From Marinomonas profundi (GTDB taxonomy: Bacteria; Pseudomonadota; Gammaproteobacteria; Pseudomonadales; Marinomonadaceae), in NCBI RefSeq assembly GCF_020694005.1, contig NZ_CP073013.1, positions 1,870,578-1,934,577 on the forward strand: DNA of 64,000 nucleotides, in the 5' to 3' direction. The position numbers and the translations under genes were made by a program. Each line of letters opens with the position of its first letter. Position 1 is the first letter of the stretch. The notes below the pieces were generated by a model, which saw only the letters and a program-made list of their open reading frames with translations, searched no databases and was not told where the DNA came from. This document shows positions 1 through 8,378 of the stretch, piece by piece.

Positions 1-1682
1 TCAGCGGGGTTGATACCAATGGGGCTGTGCGCTGTGGCGGCGAATCGGTGCCAGAAAGCCGATTGAAAACAGCCTTGCGCCATCATCTGCCGTACCATTT
101 CTAGCGCATCAATGGTTTCTTGTTCGGTTTGCGTTGGAAAGCCGTACATCAGGTAGGAATGCACTAAAATATCGGCATCGCTGAAGGCTTTGGTGACGCG
201 CGCTACTTGTTCAACGCTGACGCCTTTTTTCATCAGTTTGAGTAATCGATCCGAGGCGACTTCAAGACCACCACTGACGGCGATACAACCAGAATCTGCC
301 AATAGCTGACAACGCTCTGGCGTAAAGGTTTTTTCAAAACGAATATTGCCCCACCAGCTGATGACCACGCCGCGCTCGATTAAACGTCGTGCCAGCGCAA
401 ATAACGCTTTTGGCGGCGCGGCTTCGTCGACAAAGTGGAAACCGGTTTGTCCGGTTTCGGCGATCAACTCTTCAATACGATCCACCAGAATATCGGCACC
501 AGCGGCATCGTAACGGTCGATGTAATCCAGTGTCACATCGCAAAAACTGCATTTGCGCCAGTAACAACCGTGAGCAATGGTCAGCTTGTTCCAGCGGCCA
601 TCGCTCCAGATGCGGTGCATAGGATTGAGCATTTCACACAAGGACAAGTATTCTGTTAACGGCAAGCCATCGTAAATGGGCGTACCGACATCGGTTTGGG
701 GAATATCATGCAGCTCGGCGTTTTCATTGTAGTGAACATAGGGTTCGCCGTTTTCGTCTTCTGCAAGAAAGTAAGTACGCACTAACTCATCAATTTCACG
801 CTTGCCGTCGAAGAATTCTAGCAAGGTCATAAAAGGCCGTTCGCCATCATCCAAACAAATAAAATCGACAAACTCAAACACGCGCGGGTCTTTTAGTGCG
901 CGCAGTTCGGTATTGATAAAACCGCCACCCAATACAATCGGCAGATCAGGATTAATGGCTTTACAGGTTTGTGCGATACGCAGTGCGCCCAGCATATTGC
1001 CGGGGAAAGGCACGGTTAACGCCACCACGCTAGGTTGGGTTTCTTCCAAGTATTGCTCGACCAACTGTTCTAGAATTTCCGAACTAAAGCTCGGCTCGCC
1101 CATCAATGTGTTGTAGAGATCGTCAAAACTTGGGTTTGCCGCCGCTAAACGCTCACCATAACGGCTGACTTCAAAATACGGGTCAACGCCCTGAGTAATC
1201 ACTGCAGACAGATCATTGATAAACAAGGTGGCTAAATACTTGGCTTTGTCCTGTACGCCGAGATTCCCAAAGGCGGTTTTTAGAATATCGCCAGACACGG
1301 CTTCCATTTGCGCGATAGCATCGAACGCTGGGCCTTCTGGCAAAAAACGACGAGAGACAATACGCAACGCAAGGCTAGAATCTTTGCCCTGCAAAAAGCG
1401 AATCGCAGGTTCGACACAGAGGCGATAACGGTCAAATTCCGCCAGAAAGGTAAAGATCACATCGGGCAGCTCATCGTCTTCAAAGGATTCGAAGTTGTCT
1501 TCCACATGCTGACGGATAATATCCAGCGCTGGGGCTGTCATCATCTCAAGGAAAAGCTCAATGGCCGGATCTCGCTGCACCGCCTCATAACCCCGAGAGC
1601 GCAAAAAACCAGTCAGATACGCTGTCGCGGGATACGGCGTATTCAGTTGCGTCATGGGTGGGGTCATCAGAAGAACGGTCAT
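1..1682 (-). CDS. B12-binding domain radical SAM protein (partial, C-terminus beyond window)
   Basis: The minus strand is open from ATG at 1682 to the window edge, giving about 560 residues of a cobalamin-binding-type radical SAM enzyme. The N-terminus reads MTVLLMTPPMTQLNTPYP. A Rossmann-like B12-binding stretch with VLGGGFINTE follows, and then the radical SAM core. The cluster-binding cysteines are Cys373, Cys378 and Cys381 in GCYWRKCSFC, which is CX4CX2C rather than the usual CX3CX2C. Family members use a 4Fe-4S cluster and S-adenosylmethionine, often for methylation or ring chemistry; the substrate is unknown here. The C-terminus is missing only because the window ends. The gene diverges from the cobalamin-uptake locus, so a B12-dependent enzyme beside B12 uptake is plausible, but that functional link is inference. 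Confidence 0.85.
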   Translation of the reverse strand, partial: MTVLLMTPPMTQLNTPYPATAYLTGFLRSRGYEAVQRDPAIELFLEMMTAPALDIIRQHVEDNFESFEDDELPDVIFTFLAEFDRYRLCVEPAIRFLQGKDSSLALRIVSRRFLPEGPAFDAIAQMEAVSGDILKTAFGNLGVQDKAKYLATLFINDLSAVITQGVDPYFEVSRYGERLAAANPSFDDLYNTLMGEPSFSSEILEQLVEQYLEETQPSVVALTVPFPGNMLGALRIAQTCKAINPDLPIVLGGGFINTELRALKDPRVFEFVDFICLDDGERPFMTLLEFFDGKREIDELVRTYFLAEDENGEPYVHYNENAELHDIPQTDVGTPIYDGLPLTEYLSLCEMLNPMHRIWSDGRWNKLTIAHGCYWRKCSFCDVTLDYIDRYDAAGADILVDRIEELIAETGQTGFHFVDEAAPPKALFALARRLIERGVVISWWGNIRFEKTFTPERCQLLADSGCIAVSGGLEVASDRLLKLMKKGVSVEQVARVTKAFSDADILVHSYLMYGFPTQTEQETIDALEMVRQMMAQGCFQSAFWHRFAATAHSPIGINPA

Positions 1683-1735
1683 AGCTTGCCTTTAAAATAA
1701 AACCTGAACGGAATAAGGCGGATTCTAGCATTTAA

Positions 1736-1824
1736 CGGTTTAAAGAGGTCAGGTCCCTTAAAAAATAATGTCTAGGTTAGAGACAGTCTTATTAGATGTT
1801 TAAAGGTTCTGGCCCCTTTAAACC
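1736..1824. repeat. Imperfect repeated motif upstream of the cobalamin riboswitch
   Basis: Two similar segments, GTTTAAAGAGGTCAGGTCCC near 1738 and GTTTAAAGGTTCTGGCCCC near 1799, lie about 60 bases apart. Both read into runs resembling the GGTCAG/CCTTTAAA motifs seen at borders of REP-associated transposase units. No open reading frame is present. They may be remnants of a small mobile repeat; function is unknown. Confidence 0.35.
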
Positions 1825-1843
1825 TGTGTTAGAGTACGCGCCG

Positions 1844-2013
1844 TTACAGGTTGCTGACCCAGTGTTAGCAATAATAGGGAAGTCAGTGCAATTCTGACGC
1901 TGCCCCCGCAACGGTAAAAAAAGTCAAACTTTGCCAATACGCCACTGTGGTTCACCATGGGAAGGCGGCAAAGCTAGCATTCGCTACTTTTGAGTCCGGA
2001 GACCTGCCTGTAA
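1844..2013 (+). promoter_or_regulatory. Cobalamin (AdoCbl) riboswitch
   Basis: The leader has the hallmarks of a cobalamin riboswitch. A closing stem TTACAGG (1844-1850) pairs with CCTGTAA (2007-2013). Inside it are the conserved GGGAAGTCAGTGC-type segment with GCCCCCGCAACGGTA (about 1877-1916), GCCACTG..TGGGAAGGC (about 1940-1966) and the B12 box GAGTCCGGAGACCTGCC (1992-2008). It lies just upstream of a TonB-dependent cobalamin receptor gene, where such elements repress expression when adenosylcobalamin is plentiful. Confidence 0.92.
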
Positions 2014-2088
2014 CAGGGGGTTCTGCGTAAGCTGGAACCAAATGTCACCACTGTGCGGGCGTGCTCAGTGCAACAGTAGACTCTATTT

Positions 2089-3933
2089 ATGAAAATTCCA
2101 TTTACTTTCCCTGCGTTCACGAGAACCCTCGTGGCGTGTAGTGTCGTGTCCGCCATTTCAGCTCATGCGGATAGCGCATCCACGTCATCGTTAACCTTAT
2201 CGCCTTTGGTCGTCACGGCAACGTCGACGGAACAAAATCAAGCCGACTCGTTAGTCTCGGTAACCGTGATTGACACAGATTCAGTGAAAAAACAGCAACC
2301 TCAGGAACTCAGTGAACTACTGGCTAGTCAGCCAGGCATTGATATCGTCACGAATGGGGGATATGGCAAAAGCACGAGCATTTACACCCGTGGTTCAAGC
2401 AGTACAGGTACAAAGTTATTAATTGATGGTGTACCAATTCAATCACATTCAACGGGCTCTTCTTCTTGGCAATACTTGCCCCTGTCTCAAGTTGAGCGCA
2501 TTGAGATTGTGCGTGGACCTAAATCCTCTTTGTATGGGTCCAGTGCGGCAGGCGGCGTGATTCAGGTATTTTTATCAGAGACAGGAGATTCAGAGGCAGG
2601 AGACGAACCTCAAGCCAGCATTGCGTTTGGCGGTGGTTCTTTTCATACCAGACAAGCGAATGCCAGTGCATCTGGTTCGTCAGGCAATGCAAGTTATCTC
2701 TTATCGGTCGGTACGTTTGATACGGACGGCACCGAGGTGAAAGAGAACGCTGGCGATATGGGCTATTCAAACGATAATATTTTGTCTCGGCTTGGTTATG
2801 AATTCGATAATGGGGCATATGCCAAAGCGCTTATTATGCGTGCAGAAGGTCAGTCGGATTACACAACCTCTGCTGGTCGTTTGCGCAGTAATGACTATGT
2901 AAATCAGGTTATCGCATTAACGGGCGGTATTGATTTGACCGCGGATTGGCAGTCTGAAATTCAACTGCGAGAGTCCCGTGATGACTCTGATGTTCTGAAT
3001 GACAAGGGAATAAAGACGAACAGTTATTTTTACAGCCGCTCTCGAGGTGTGCGTTGGAGCAATACCCTATCGCAAGGCAGTCATGAGCTGGTTTTTGGGG
3101 CTGAGCATACTCAAGACGATTTCGAGGGATCTTACACAAAAGAACGAACCAGCAAGAGTGTATTCGCTCAGTCATTGTCTCAGTTTGGCCAAGCCAGTGC
3201 TCAGTTGAATATTCGTGCTGACCATTACGACGAGTACGATACACAAACTACTGGCGGCGTTGCTTTAGGCTATCAAGTTGACGCTGTGCACTCAGTCAGA
3301 ACGAGCTGGCGTACTTCTTTTACTGCCCCAACCTTTAATTCTATGAACGCGCAAGAGTGGGGCTACACACTGAGCAATGAGATTCGTCCAGAGACGTCCA
3401 AGTCATTCGAAGTCGGCGTGCGCGGAGACTATGGTGATGGCTATTGGGATCTGGCTATTTATCAAGCAGATTATCAGGATTTGATCGCATGGAGCGCTTC
3501 CACAGTGGGAAATATTGAATCGGCTCGTGTGCGCGGACTTGAGCTCACAACAGGGTTGAGCATTGATCAATGGTCATTTGGATTAGTGGCAACGATGATG
3601 GACACGGAAAACTTAAGCGACGGTGCTGAAAAGGGTAACCGATTAACTCGTCGTGCACATAAAAGTGCTCGTATCGATGTCGATCGCCACTTTGAAAAGA
3701 CTGCTCTTGGTTTTACAGTAGCAAGCTATGGTGAACGATATGATGACAGTAAAAACCAAGATTTATTATCAGGTTATGGGGTGTTGAACCTGCGCGCCAG
3801 TTATGATTTTGCCCGTGATTGGAAAGCCGAGCTGAGCGTTAAAAATGCCCTTGATAAAGAATACCAAACCGCAAAAGGCTATCTGAATCCGGGGCGTGGT
3901 GTGTTCTTAACCTTTAATTATACGGCGTTCTAA
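2089..3933 (+). CDS. btuB: TonB-dependent vitamin B12 outer-membrane receptor
   Basis: A 614-residue outer-membrane receptor that takes up cobalamin by TonB-driven transport. It has an N-terminal signal peptide (about residues 1-27, ending SAHADS) and a TonB box-like LSPLVVTAT. The plug domain carries LLIDGVPIQ and VERIEIVRGPKSSLYGSSAAGGVI, and a beta-barrel ends in an aromatic strand (FLTFNYTAF). The length matches E. coli BtuB (614 aa precursor). The cobalamin riboswitch upstream and the btuF, btuC and btuD genes that follow without gaps fix the substrate as a corrinoid with good confidence. The stop overlaps the next start (TAATG), so translation is coupled. Confidence 0.9.
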   Translation: MKIPFTFPAFTRTLVACSVVSAISAHADSASTSSLTLSPLVVTATSTEQNQADSLVSVTVIDTDSVKKQQPQELSELLASQPGIDIVTNGGYGKSTSIYTRGSSSTGTKLLIDGVPIQSHSTGSSSWQYLPLSQVERIEIVRGPKSSLYGSSAAGGVIQVFLSETGDSEAGDEPQASIAFGGGSFHTRQANASASGSSGNASYLLSVGTFDTDGTEVKENAGDMGYSNDNILSRLGYEFDNGAYAKALIMRAEGQSDYTTSAGRLRSNDYVNQVIALTGGIDLTADWQSEIQLRESRDDSDVLNDKGIKTNSYFYSRSRGVRWSNTLSQGSHELVFGAEHTQDDFEGSYTKERTSKSVFAQSLSQFGQASAQLNIRADHYDEYDTQTTGGVALGYQVDAVHSVRTSWRTSFTAPTFNSMNAQEWGYTLSNEIRPETSKSFEVGVRGDYGDGYWDLAIYQADYQDLIAWSASTVGNIESARVRGLELTTGLSIDQWSFGLVATMMDTENLSDGAEKGNRLTRRAHKSARIDVDRHFEKTALGFTVASYGERYDDSKNQDLLSGYGVLNLRASYDFARDWKAELSVKNALDKEYQTAKGYLNPGRGVFLTFNYTAF

Positions 3934-4838
3934 TGACGATGATTCGACGTGTTTTATGTGCCGCCGTGTTGGCGCTATGGCTAGGAGGCTGGGCATTCGT
4001 ACCCGCCTCTTTTGCTGGCCCTGTTTGTGTGGTCGATGATCGTGGGCAGACGCTTTGTCTTGATCAAGCGGCAACGCGCATTGCGGCCTTGTCGCCGGGG
4101 GCAACCGAGCTGATTTACGCTGCTGGGGCAGGCGATAATGTGGTGGCAGTGGTGTCGTACAGCGATTACCCCGCCGCGGCGAAAAGCGTCACTTCTGTCG
4201 GCAGTCATACGCGCCTAGATTTGGAACGTTTGCTCAGCTTGCAGCCAGATTTAATACTGGCTTGGGGCACGGGCAATCCTTCAGAACAGATTGATACCCT
4301 AGTGCGGTTGGGGTTGCCGGTGTACTACGTTGAGCCTTATGAATTCGAAGACATTGCGCACACTATTGAGAACATGGGGAAATTGGCTGGCACTTCAATA
4401 GCGGCCGATGCGCAAGCAAAGCGCTTTCGGACTGGCATACACACCTTGCGAGAGCGCTATAAAGAGGCGTCACCTGTGCGTACTTTTTATCAAGTCTGGG
4501 CGGAGCCGCTGATGTCGATGAATGCGAGCCATTACATCAGCAAGGTGGTGAGTCTATGCGGTGGCGTCAACGTGTTTGCCGATTCACCGCGTTTGATCCC
4601 TCGACTGAGTCAAGAAGCGGTCTTGCTGGAGAACCCAGAAGCCATTATTGCGGGTGGCATGGGCGAGCGTAATGCCGATTGGTTAAACCCGTGGCGCACC
4701 TTTCCTAATTTGCTCGCGACCCAACAAGACAACCTGTTTTTTGTGCCGCCTTCACTGATTCAACGGCCAACGCCGCGGCTATTAGAAGGCGCCAAAACCC
4801 TTTGTGAAAAACTGGATATCGCCCGTGCTCGACGTTAA
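3933..4838 (+). CDS. btuF: Cobalamin ABC transporter periplasmic binding protein
   Basis: A 301-residue class III periplasmic binding protein (BtuF/FhuD-like) that passes cobalamin from BtuB to the inner-membrane BtuCD transporter. A signal peptide occupies about residues 1-28 (LALWLGGWAFVPASFAG). The conserved N-lobe reads RIAALSPGATELIYAAGAG, and DLERLLSLQPDLILAWGTG is the typical motif for vitamin B12 binding proteins. The start overlaps the btuB stop by one base, and an alternative in-frame ATG lies two codons later. The pathway role rests on the riboswitch-controlled operon; the fold family alone would also allow a siderophore or haem ligand. Confidence 0.85.
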   Translation: MTMIRRVLCAAVLALWLGGWAFVPASFAGPVCVVDDRGQTLCLDQAATRIAALSPGATELIYAAGAGDNVVAVVSYSDYPAAAKSVTSVGSHTRLDLERLLSLQPDLILAWGTGNPSEQIDTLVRLGLPVYYVEPYEFEDIAHTIENMGKLAGTSIAADAQAKRFRTGIHTLRERYKEASPVRTFYQVWAEPLMSMNASHYISKVVSLCGGVNVFADSPRLIPRLSQEAVLLENPEAIIAGGMGERNADWLNPWRTFPNLLATQQDNLFFVPPSLIQRPTPRLLEGAKTLCEKLDIARARR

Positions 4839-5829
4839 AACCCCTACTTTAATAAATCGCTCTACCATGCTGTTGCCGCTGGCGATATTGGCCAGCATGT
4901 CGTTGCTGAGTATCGTCTTTGCGGTCACACAGGGCAGCGTGAGTTTATCGCCTCACGCGGTTTGGCAGGCTTTTTTAGGGCAAGGCTCGGGATTGAATCA
5001 AACCTTGGTGCTGGAGCTGCGTTTGCCCCGCGTGATGGCGGGATTTGCCACGGGCGGTTTGTTGGCGGTCGCCGGAGCCTTGATGCAAATTTTGCTGCGC
5101 AATCCGTTGGCCGATCCGTATGTATTGGGGATTTCCGGTGGTGCCTCGGTGGCGGCGTTGGCGGCGATTTTGCTGGGCATCGGCGGTGTGCTGATGTCGG
5201 GTATGGCGTTTATTGGCGCGGTGTTATCGACCTTATTGGTGTTTGGCTTGTCTACCCGTTTGGGCAGTACCGCGCCGATGCGTTTATTATTGACGGGCGT
5301 GGTGATTGCCGCCGGTTGGGGCGCGTTAATCACTCTGATGTTGGCGCTGGCACCGCCGCACAAAATCCCCGGCATGCTGTATTGGCTAATGGGCGATTTA
5401 TCTTATGCCAGCACGCCTTGGATCGCGTGGCTAGTGCTGATTCCTACCTGTTTGGTGTTGATGCCGCTGGGGCGAAGCCTTAATGTGTTGGCCCGTGGGC
5501 CTTTGCAAGCGGCGGCGCTTGGCGTCAATGTAAAAAGCTTGGAACGTTTGGTGTTTCTGCTGGCCAGCTTGCTCACCGCCATTGCCGTCACCACCGCTGG
5601 CAGTGTGGGGTTTGTTGGCTTGGTGATTCCACATATGCTGCGTATGGTGCTGGGCAATGATCAACGGCTCATTTTACCCGCCAGTGCATTGGCGGGAGGT
5701 TGCTTGGTGACGCTGGCCGATACCTTGGCTCGTACCGTGATTGCGCCAGAACAACTGCCTGTCGGCGTGATTACCGCCTTGCTTGGTGTGCCGACATTTT
5801 TGTATTTGTTGCAGCGGGGGCGTTTATGA
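4804..5829 (+). CDS. btuC: Cobalamin ABC transporter permease
   Basis: A FecCD-family permease of up to 341 residues with about ten membrane segments. It forms the inner-membrane channel for vitamin B12. Family motifs are clear: LRLPRVMAGFATGGLLAVAGALMQILLRNPLADPYVLGISGGA near residues 70-115, and the cytoplasmic coupling region GSVGFVGLVIPHMLRM near 262-277. The first start is GTG at 4804, overlapping btuF by 35 bases. GTG at 4825 or ATG at 4867 are also possible, and no strong ribosome-binding site decides between them. The stop overlaps the btuD start (ATGA). Confidence 0.88.
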   Translation: MKNWISPVLDVKTPTLINRSTMLLPLAILASMSLLSIVFAVTQGSVSLSPHAVWQAFLGQGSGLNQTLVLELRLPRVMAGFATGGLLAVAGALMQILLRNPLADPYVLGISGGASVAALAAILLGIGGVLMSGMAFIGAVLSTLLVFGLSTRLGSTAPMRLLLTGVVIAAGWGALITLMLALAPPHKIPGMLYWLMGDLSYASTPWIAWLVLIPTCLVLMPLGRSLNVLARGPLQAAALGVNVKSLERLVFLLASLLTAIAVTTAGSVGFVGLVIPHMLRMVLGNDQRLILPASALAGGCLVTLADTLARTVIAPEQLPVGVITALLGVPTFLYLLQRGRL

Positions 5830-6599
5830 GCCAGCTTGTTTTAACTCAACTGTTGGCCGCGATCCCCAATAAGCCGCCACAGCCTGAAAATGCTTTATCC
5901 CTGAGTTTTCACGCAGGGCAAATGTGGGGCATTTTAGGGCCCAATGGCGTGGGCAAAACCACCTTGTTGCATACGCTGGCGGCGTTGAAATTCCCCACAT
6001 CGGGCAAGATTGAGCTAAATGGCCAACCAATGACTCAGCTGCCTCGCTTAACGCTGGCACAGCAAATCGGCATCATGTTTCAAGAGCATCAAGACGGCTT
6101 CCCCGCGACCGTATTAGAAACCGTTTTGTTGGGGCGTTTTCCGCATTTGTCCCCTTGGGAAATGGAGAGCGAACAGGACTTGGCGTTGGCTCATGCCGCA
6201 TTAGCGCGTTTGGATCTGATGGATTTTGCACACCGGCCGTTAAGCAGTTTGTCGGGCGGAGAGCGTCAGCGTGCGGCATTGGCGGCCTTAATGGCGCAAG
6301 CGCCCGATGTTTGGCTGGTGGATGAACCGACCAACCATCTGGACTTACATTATCAAGTCGCGGCCATGGGCTTACTTGCTGAACAAGCCAGTCAGGGTCG
6401 AGCGGTGGTGATGTCGCTACACGATGTTAACGTCGCCGCGCAATGGTGTTCCCATGTATTGCTTTTGTACCCTGATCGACCGCCTATTTGGGGCGAATCC
6501 GCCCGCTTATTAACGCAGCAAAACCTAGAGCCGCTTTATCGCCAGAAACTCGCCATGACCGAGCTAAACGGCAAACCCTTATTTGTCCCCGTGGCTTGA
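5826..6599 (+). CDS. btuD: Cobalamin ABC transporter ATP-binding protein
   Basis: A 257-residue ABC ATPase that powers the BtuC permease. Walker A is GPNGVGKTT (about residues 38-46), the signature is LSGGERQR, Walker B is VWLVDEP and the switch histidine is in MSLHDVN. The start at 5826 was chosen because its ATG overlaps the btuC stop (ATGA), the usual coupled arrangement; the frame is open further upstream, inside btuC, without homology. This closes a btuB-F-C-D operon under one riboswitch. Confidence 0.88.
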   Translation: MSQLVLTQLLAAIPNKPPQPENALSLSFHAGQMWGILGPNGVGKTTLLHTLAALKFPTSGKIELNGQPMTQLPRLTLAQQIGIMFQEHQDGFPATVLETVLLGRFPHLSPWEMESEQDLALAHAALARLDLMDFAHRPLSSLSGGERQRAALAALMAQAPDVWLVDEPTNHLDLHYQVAAMGLLAEQASQGRAVVMSLHDVNVAAQWCSHVLLLYPDRPPIWGESARLLTQQNLEPLYRQKLAMTELNGKPLFVPVA

Positions 6600-6763
6600 T
6601 TTAGCTTGCGCCTCGCATTCGAGATGTAAAAAGTGCACTTTTTAGCCACAATTTACAACTTTGGTTGTTAAATTGGCGTTTATAAAAAATTACAATTTTT
6701 GTGATCCATTGATACATAGAGTGCGTTTAAGATAGATGACTCATTTTTTGGTAGTGGCGTAAT

Positions 6764-8374
6764 ATGTGGTTTAATTCAAAAGTAAGTAAAAAAGAGTTTG
6801 CTGAGCAATTGGTTTCTACGCATCAGTGTGCGGCAATAGTGGTCAATGAACGCCAGCAAGTCGTTGCATTTAATGAAGAATTCGACACCCTAAGCAAGGC
6901 GTTTAAGCAGCCGAATCAAGGTGATTTTTTCCTTACCTTGGTTGATCGCTATGATGCGAAGCTGCAGCAGGTTGTTTTGAGCCAAGACGCAATATTCAAA
7001 CAACAAATTATCCCATTGACCGGTGATTTACTTAACGCTTGTCGTTTGTTTTTATTTGAACCTATTTCCACCGAACTCTTGCCGCATAATATTTGGCCGC
7101 AGCTAATTGCCCTTGGTCAGCATTCTTACGCGGTTTTTGACGAAAACAAGGGTTTGCTCGCCGCGAATTTTGATTCGATCAATGCCGATCAACATTATTT
7201 AGATGACAAGGATTTGAACCTGTTTCAAATTCTACAAGGCGCTTTTAAAAACAAAGACGCTTTATTGTGCCTGTCTGATAAAGACGATGTGTATTTACAG
7301 GTAAATCGCTCTGTCACTGAGTTGAATAACACAAAGTTAACCTTGTTTTCGTTAACTCGACAGTATCAGCATGCCGATATGAAGCAATTTGAAATGCTCT
7401 CGCAAGTCGTCAGTAACACCAGCACGAGCGTATTGATCACCGATAAAAATGGCTTTGTTGAATATGTAAACCCCGGCTTCGAAGCGCTTACCGGCTATAC
7501 ATTAGAAGAGGTTAAAGGCAAGAAACCAGCGGTGCTATTGCAACGTGAACAGACCAACAAAGAAACCATCAAGAGAATTTCCAAAAAACTCAAAGCCCGA
7601 CAAGCATTTTATGAAGAAATACTGAACTTCGACAAAAATGGCGTTCCTTACTGGATTGTCTTATCGGTCAATCCCATTTTTGACAAAAACGGAGTGCACA
7701 CCGGATTCGTCGGTGTTAGTTCCGATGTCCGTGACATAAAGCGCGAAGTGTTGGCACAGATTAACCAACGGGATGCGATTAGCAGCCAGTCGGCGGTATT
7801 AGAATTCAATAAACATGGTGATTTTACTTTATCTAATGAATACACAAAAAAACAACTGGATATTAATGATGACCAAATGCAAACCGTGGTCGGTAATCTG
7901 AAAGATTATTTAGATTCATCCAGAATAGAAAGTATTGAAAACGGTAAAGCAACGGCCGTTATCATTAAGTTAAATCATGCCGGTGTAGAAGTCATACTGG
8001 ATTGTATTATTTCTTCTGTTGCCGATTTGAATGGGCAGATTTCTAAATACATCGTATTTGGTAATAATGTCACGGCACGTAATAAACTGGTGAGTGAAAC
8101 GCATCATTCTATGTCGACTGTGCTTGGTAAGATCCAAACAACGGTTACGACCATTAATGCTGTAGCCAATCAAACGAACTTATTGGCATTGAATGCCGCC
8201 ATTGAAGCAGCAAGAGCGGGCGAAGCGGGTAGAGGTTTTGCGGTGGTGGCAGATGAAGTGCGCAATTTGGCGAAGACCTCAAATGAAGCCGCGGTACAAA
8301 TAGGCTTGTTAATTGATGAAACTCAATCCCATGTTGATGAGCTTTCGTCGTTCCTACAAGAGAAGCGCTCTTAA
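6764..8374 (+). CDS. Soluble PAS-domain methyl-accepting chemotaxis-like protein
   Basis: A 536-residue protein with no evident membrane segment. An N-terminal PAS-like region of unclear fold (about 1-200) is followed by a good PAS domain (about 208-330: [20 protein letters not shown] and [14 protein letters not shown]) and a third sensory region (about 345-440). A short chemoreceptor signalling tip at about 460-530 carries [35 protein letters not shown]. The hairpin tip that contacts CheA/CheW is complete, but the bundle is only about 80 residues long, much shorter than in transmembrane receptors. It probably senses an internal signal such as redox state or a small ligand. No chemotaxis genes lie nearby. 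It converges on hrpB with only 4 bases between stops. Confidence 0.8.
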   Translation: MWFNSKVSKKEFAEQLVSTHQCAAIVVNERQQVVAFNEEFDTLSKAFKQPNQGDFFLTLVDRYDAKLQQVVLSQDAIFKQQIIPLTGDLLNACRLFLFEPISTELLPHNIWPQLIALGQHSYAVFDENKGLLAANFDSINADQHYLDDKDLNLFQILQGAFKNKDALLCLSDKDDVYLQVNRSVTELNNTKLTLFSLTRQYQHADMKQFEMLSQVVSNTSTSVLITDKNGFVEYVNPGFEALTGYTLEEVKGKKPAVLLQREQTNKETIKRISKKLKARQAFYEEILNFDKNGVPYWIVLSVNPIFDKNGVHTGFVGVSSDVRDIKREVLAQINQRDAISSQSAVLEFNKHGDFTLSNEYTKKQLDINDDQMQTVVGNLKDYLDSSRIESIENGKATAVIIKLNHAGVEVILDCIISSVADLNGQISKYIVFGNNVTARNKLVSETHHSMSTVLGKIQTTVTTINAVANQTNLLALNAAIEAARAGEAGRGFAVVADEVRNLAKTSNEAAVQIGLLIDETQSHVDELSSFLQEKRS

Positions 8375-8378
8375 ATCG

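Noticed and set aside
1308..1700. 130-residue plus-strand frame
   Set aside because: Antisense to the radical SAM gene, whose minus-strand reading frame is open and conserved across the whole stretch.
2909..3244. 111-residue frame opposite btuB
   Set aside because: Antisense to a well-supported receptor gene, with no recognisable domain and no ribosome-binding site.
4962..5483. 173-residue frame on the plus strand
   Set aside because: It lies inside btuC in another frame, is Gly/Arg-rich without homology, and btuC is clearly the coding frame.
6640..6680. Inverted repeat AATTTACAAC/GTTGTTAAATT between btuD and the PAS protein gene
   Set aside because: The stem is AT-rich with a bulge and lacks a T run; too weak to call a terminator or operator.
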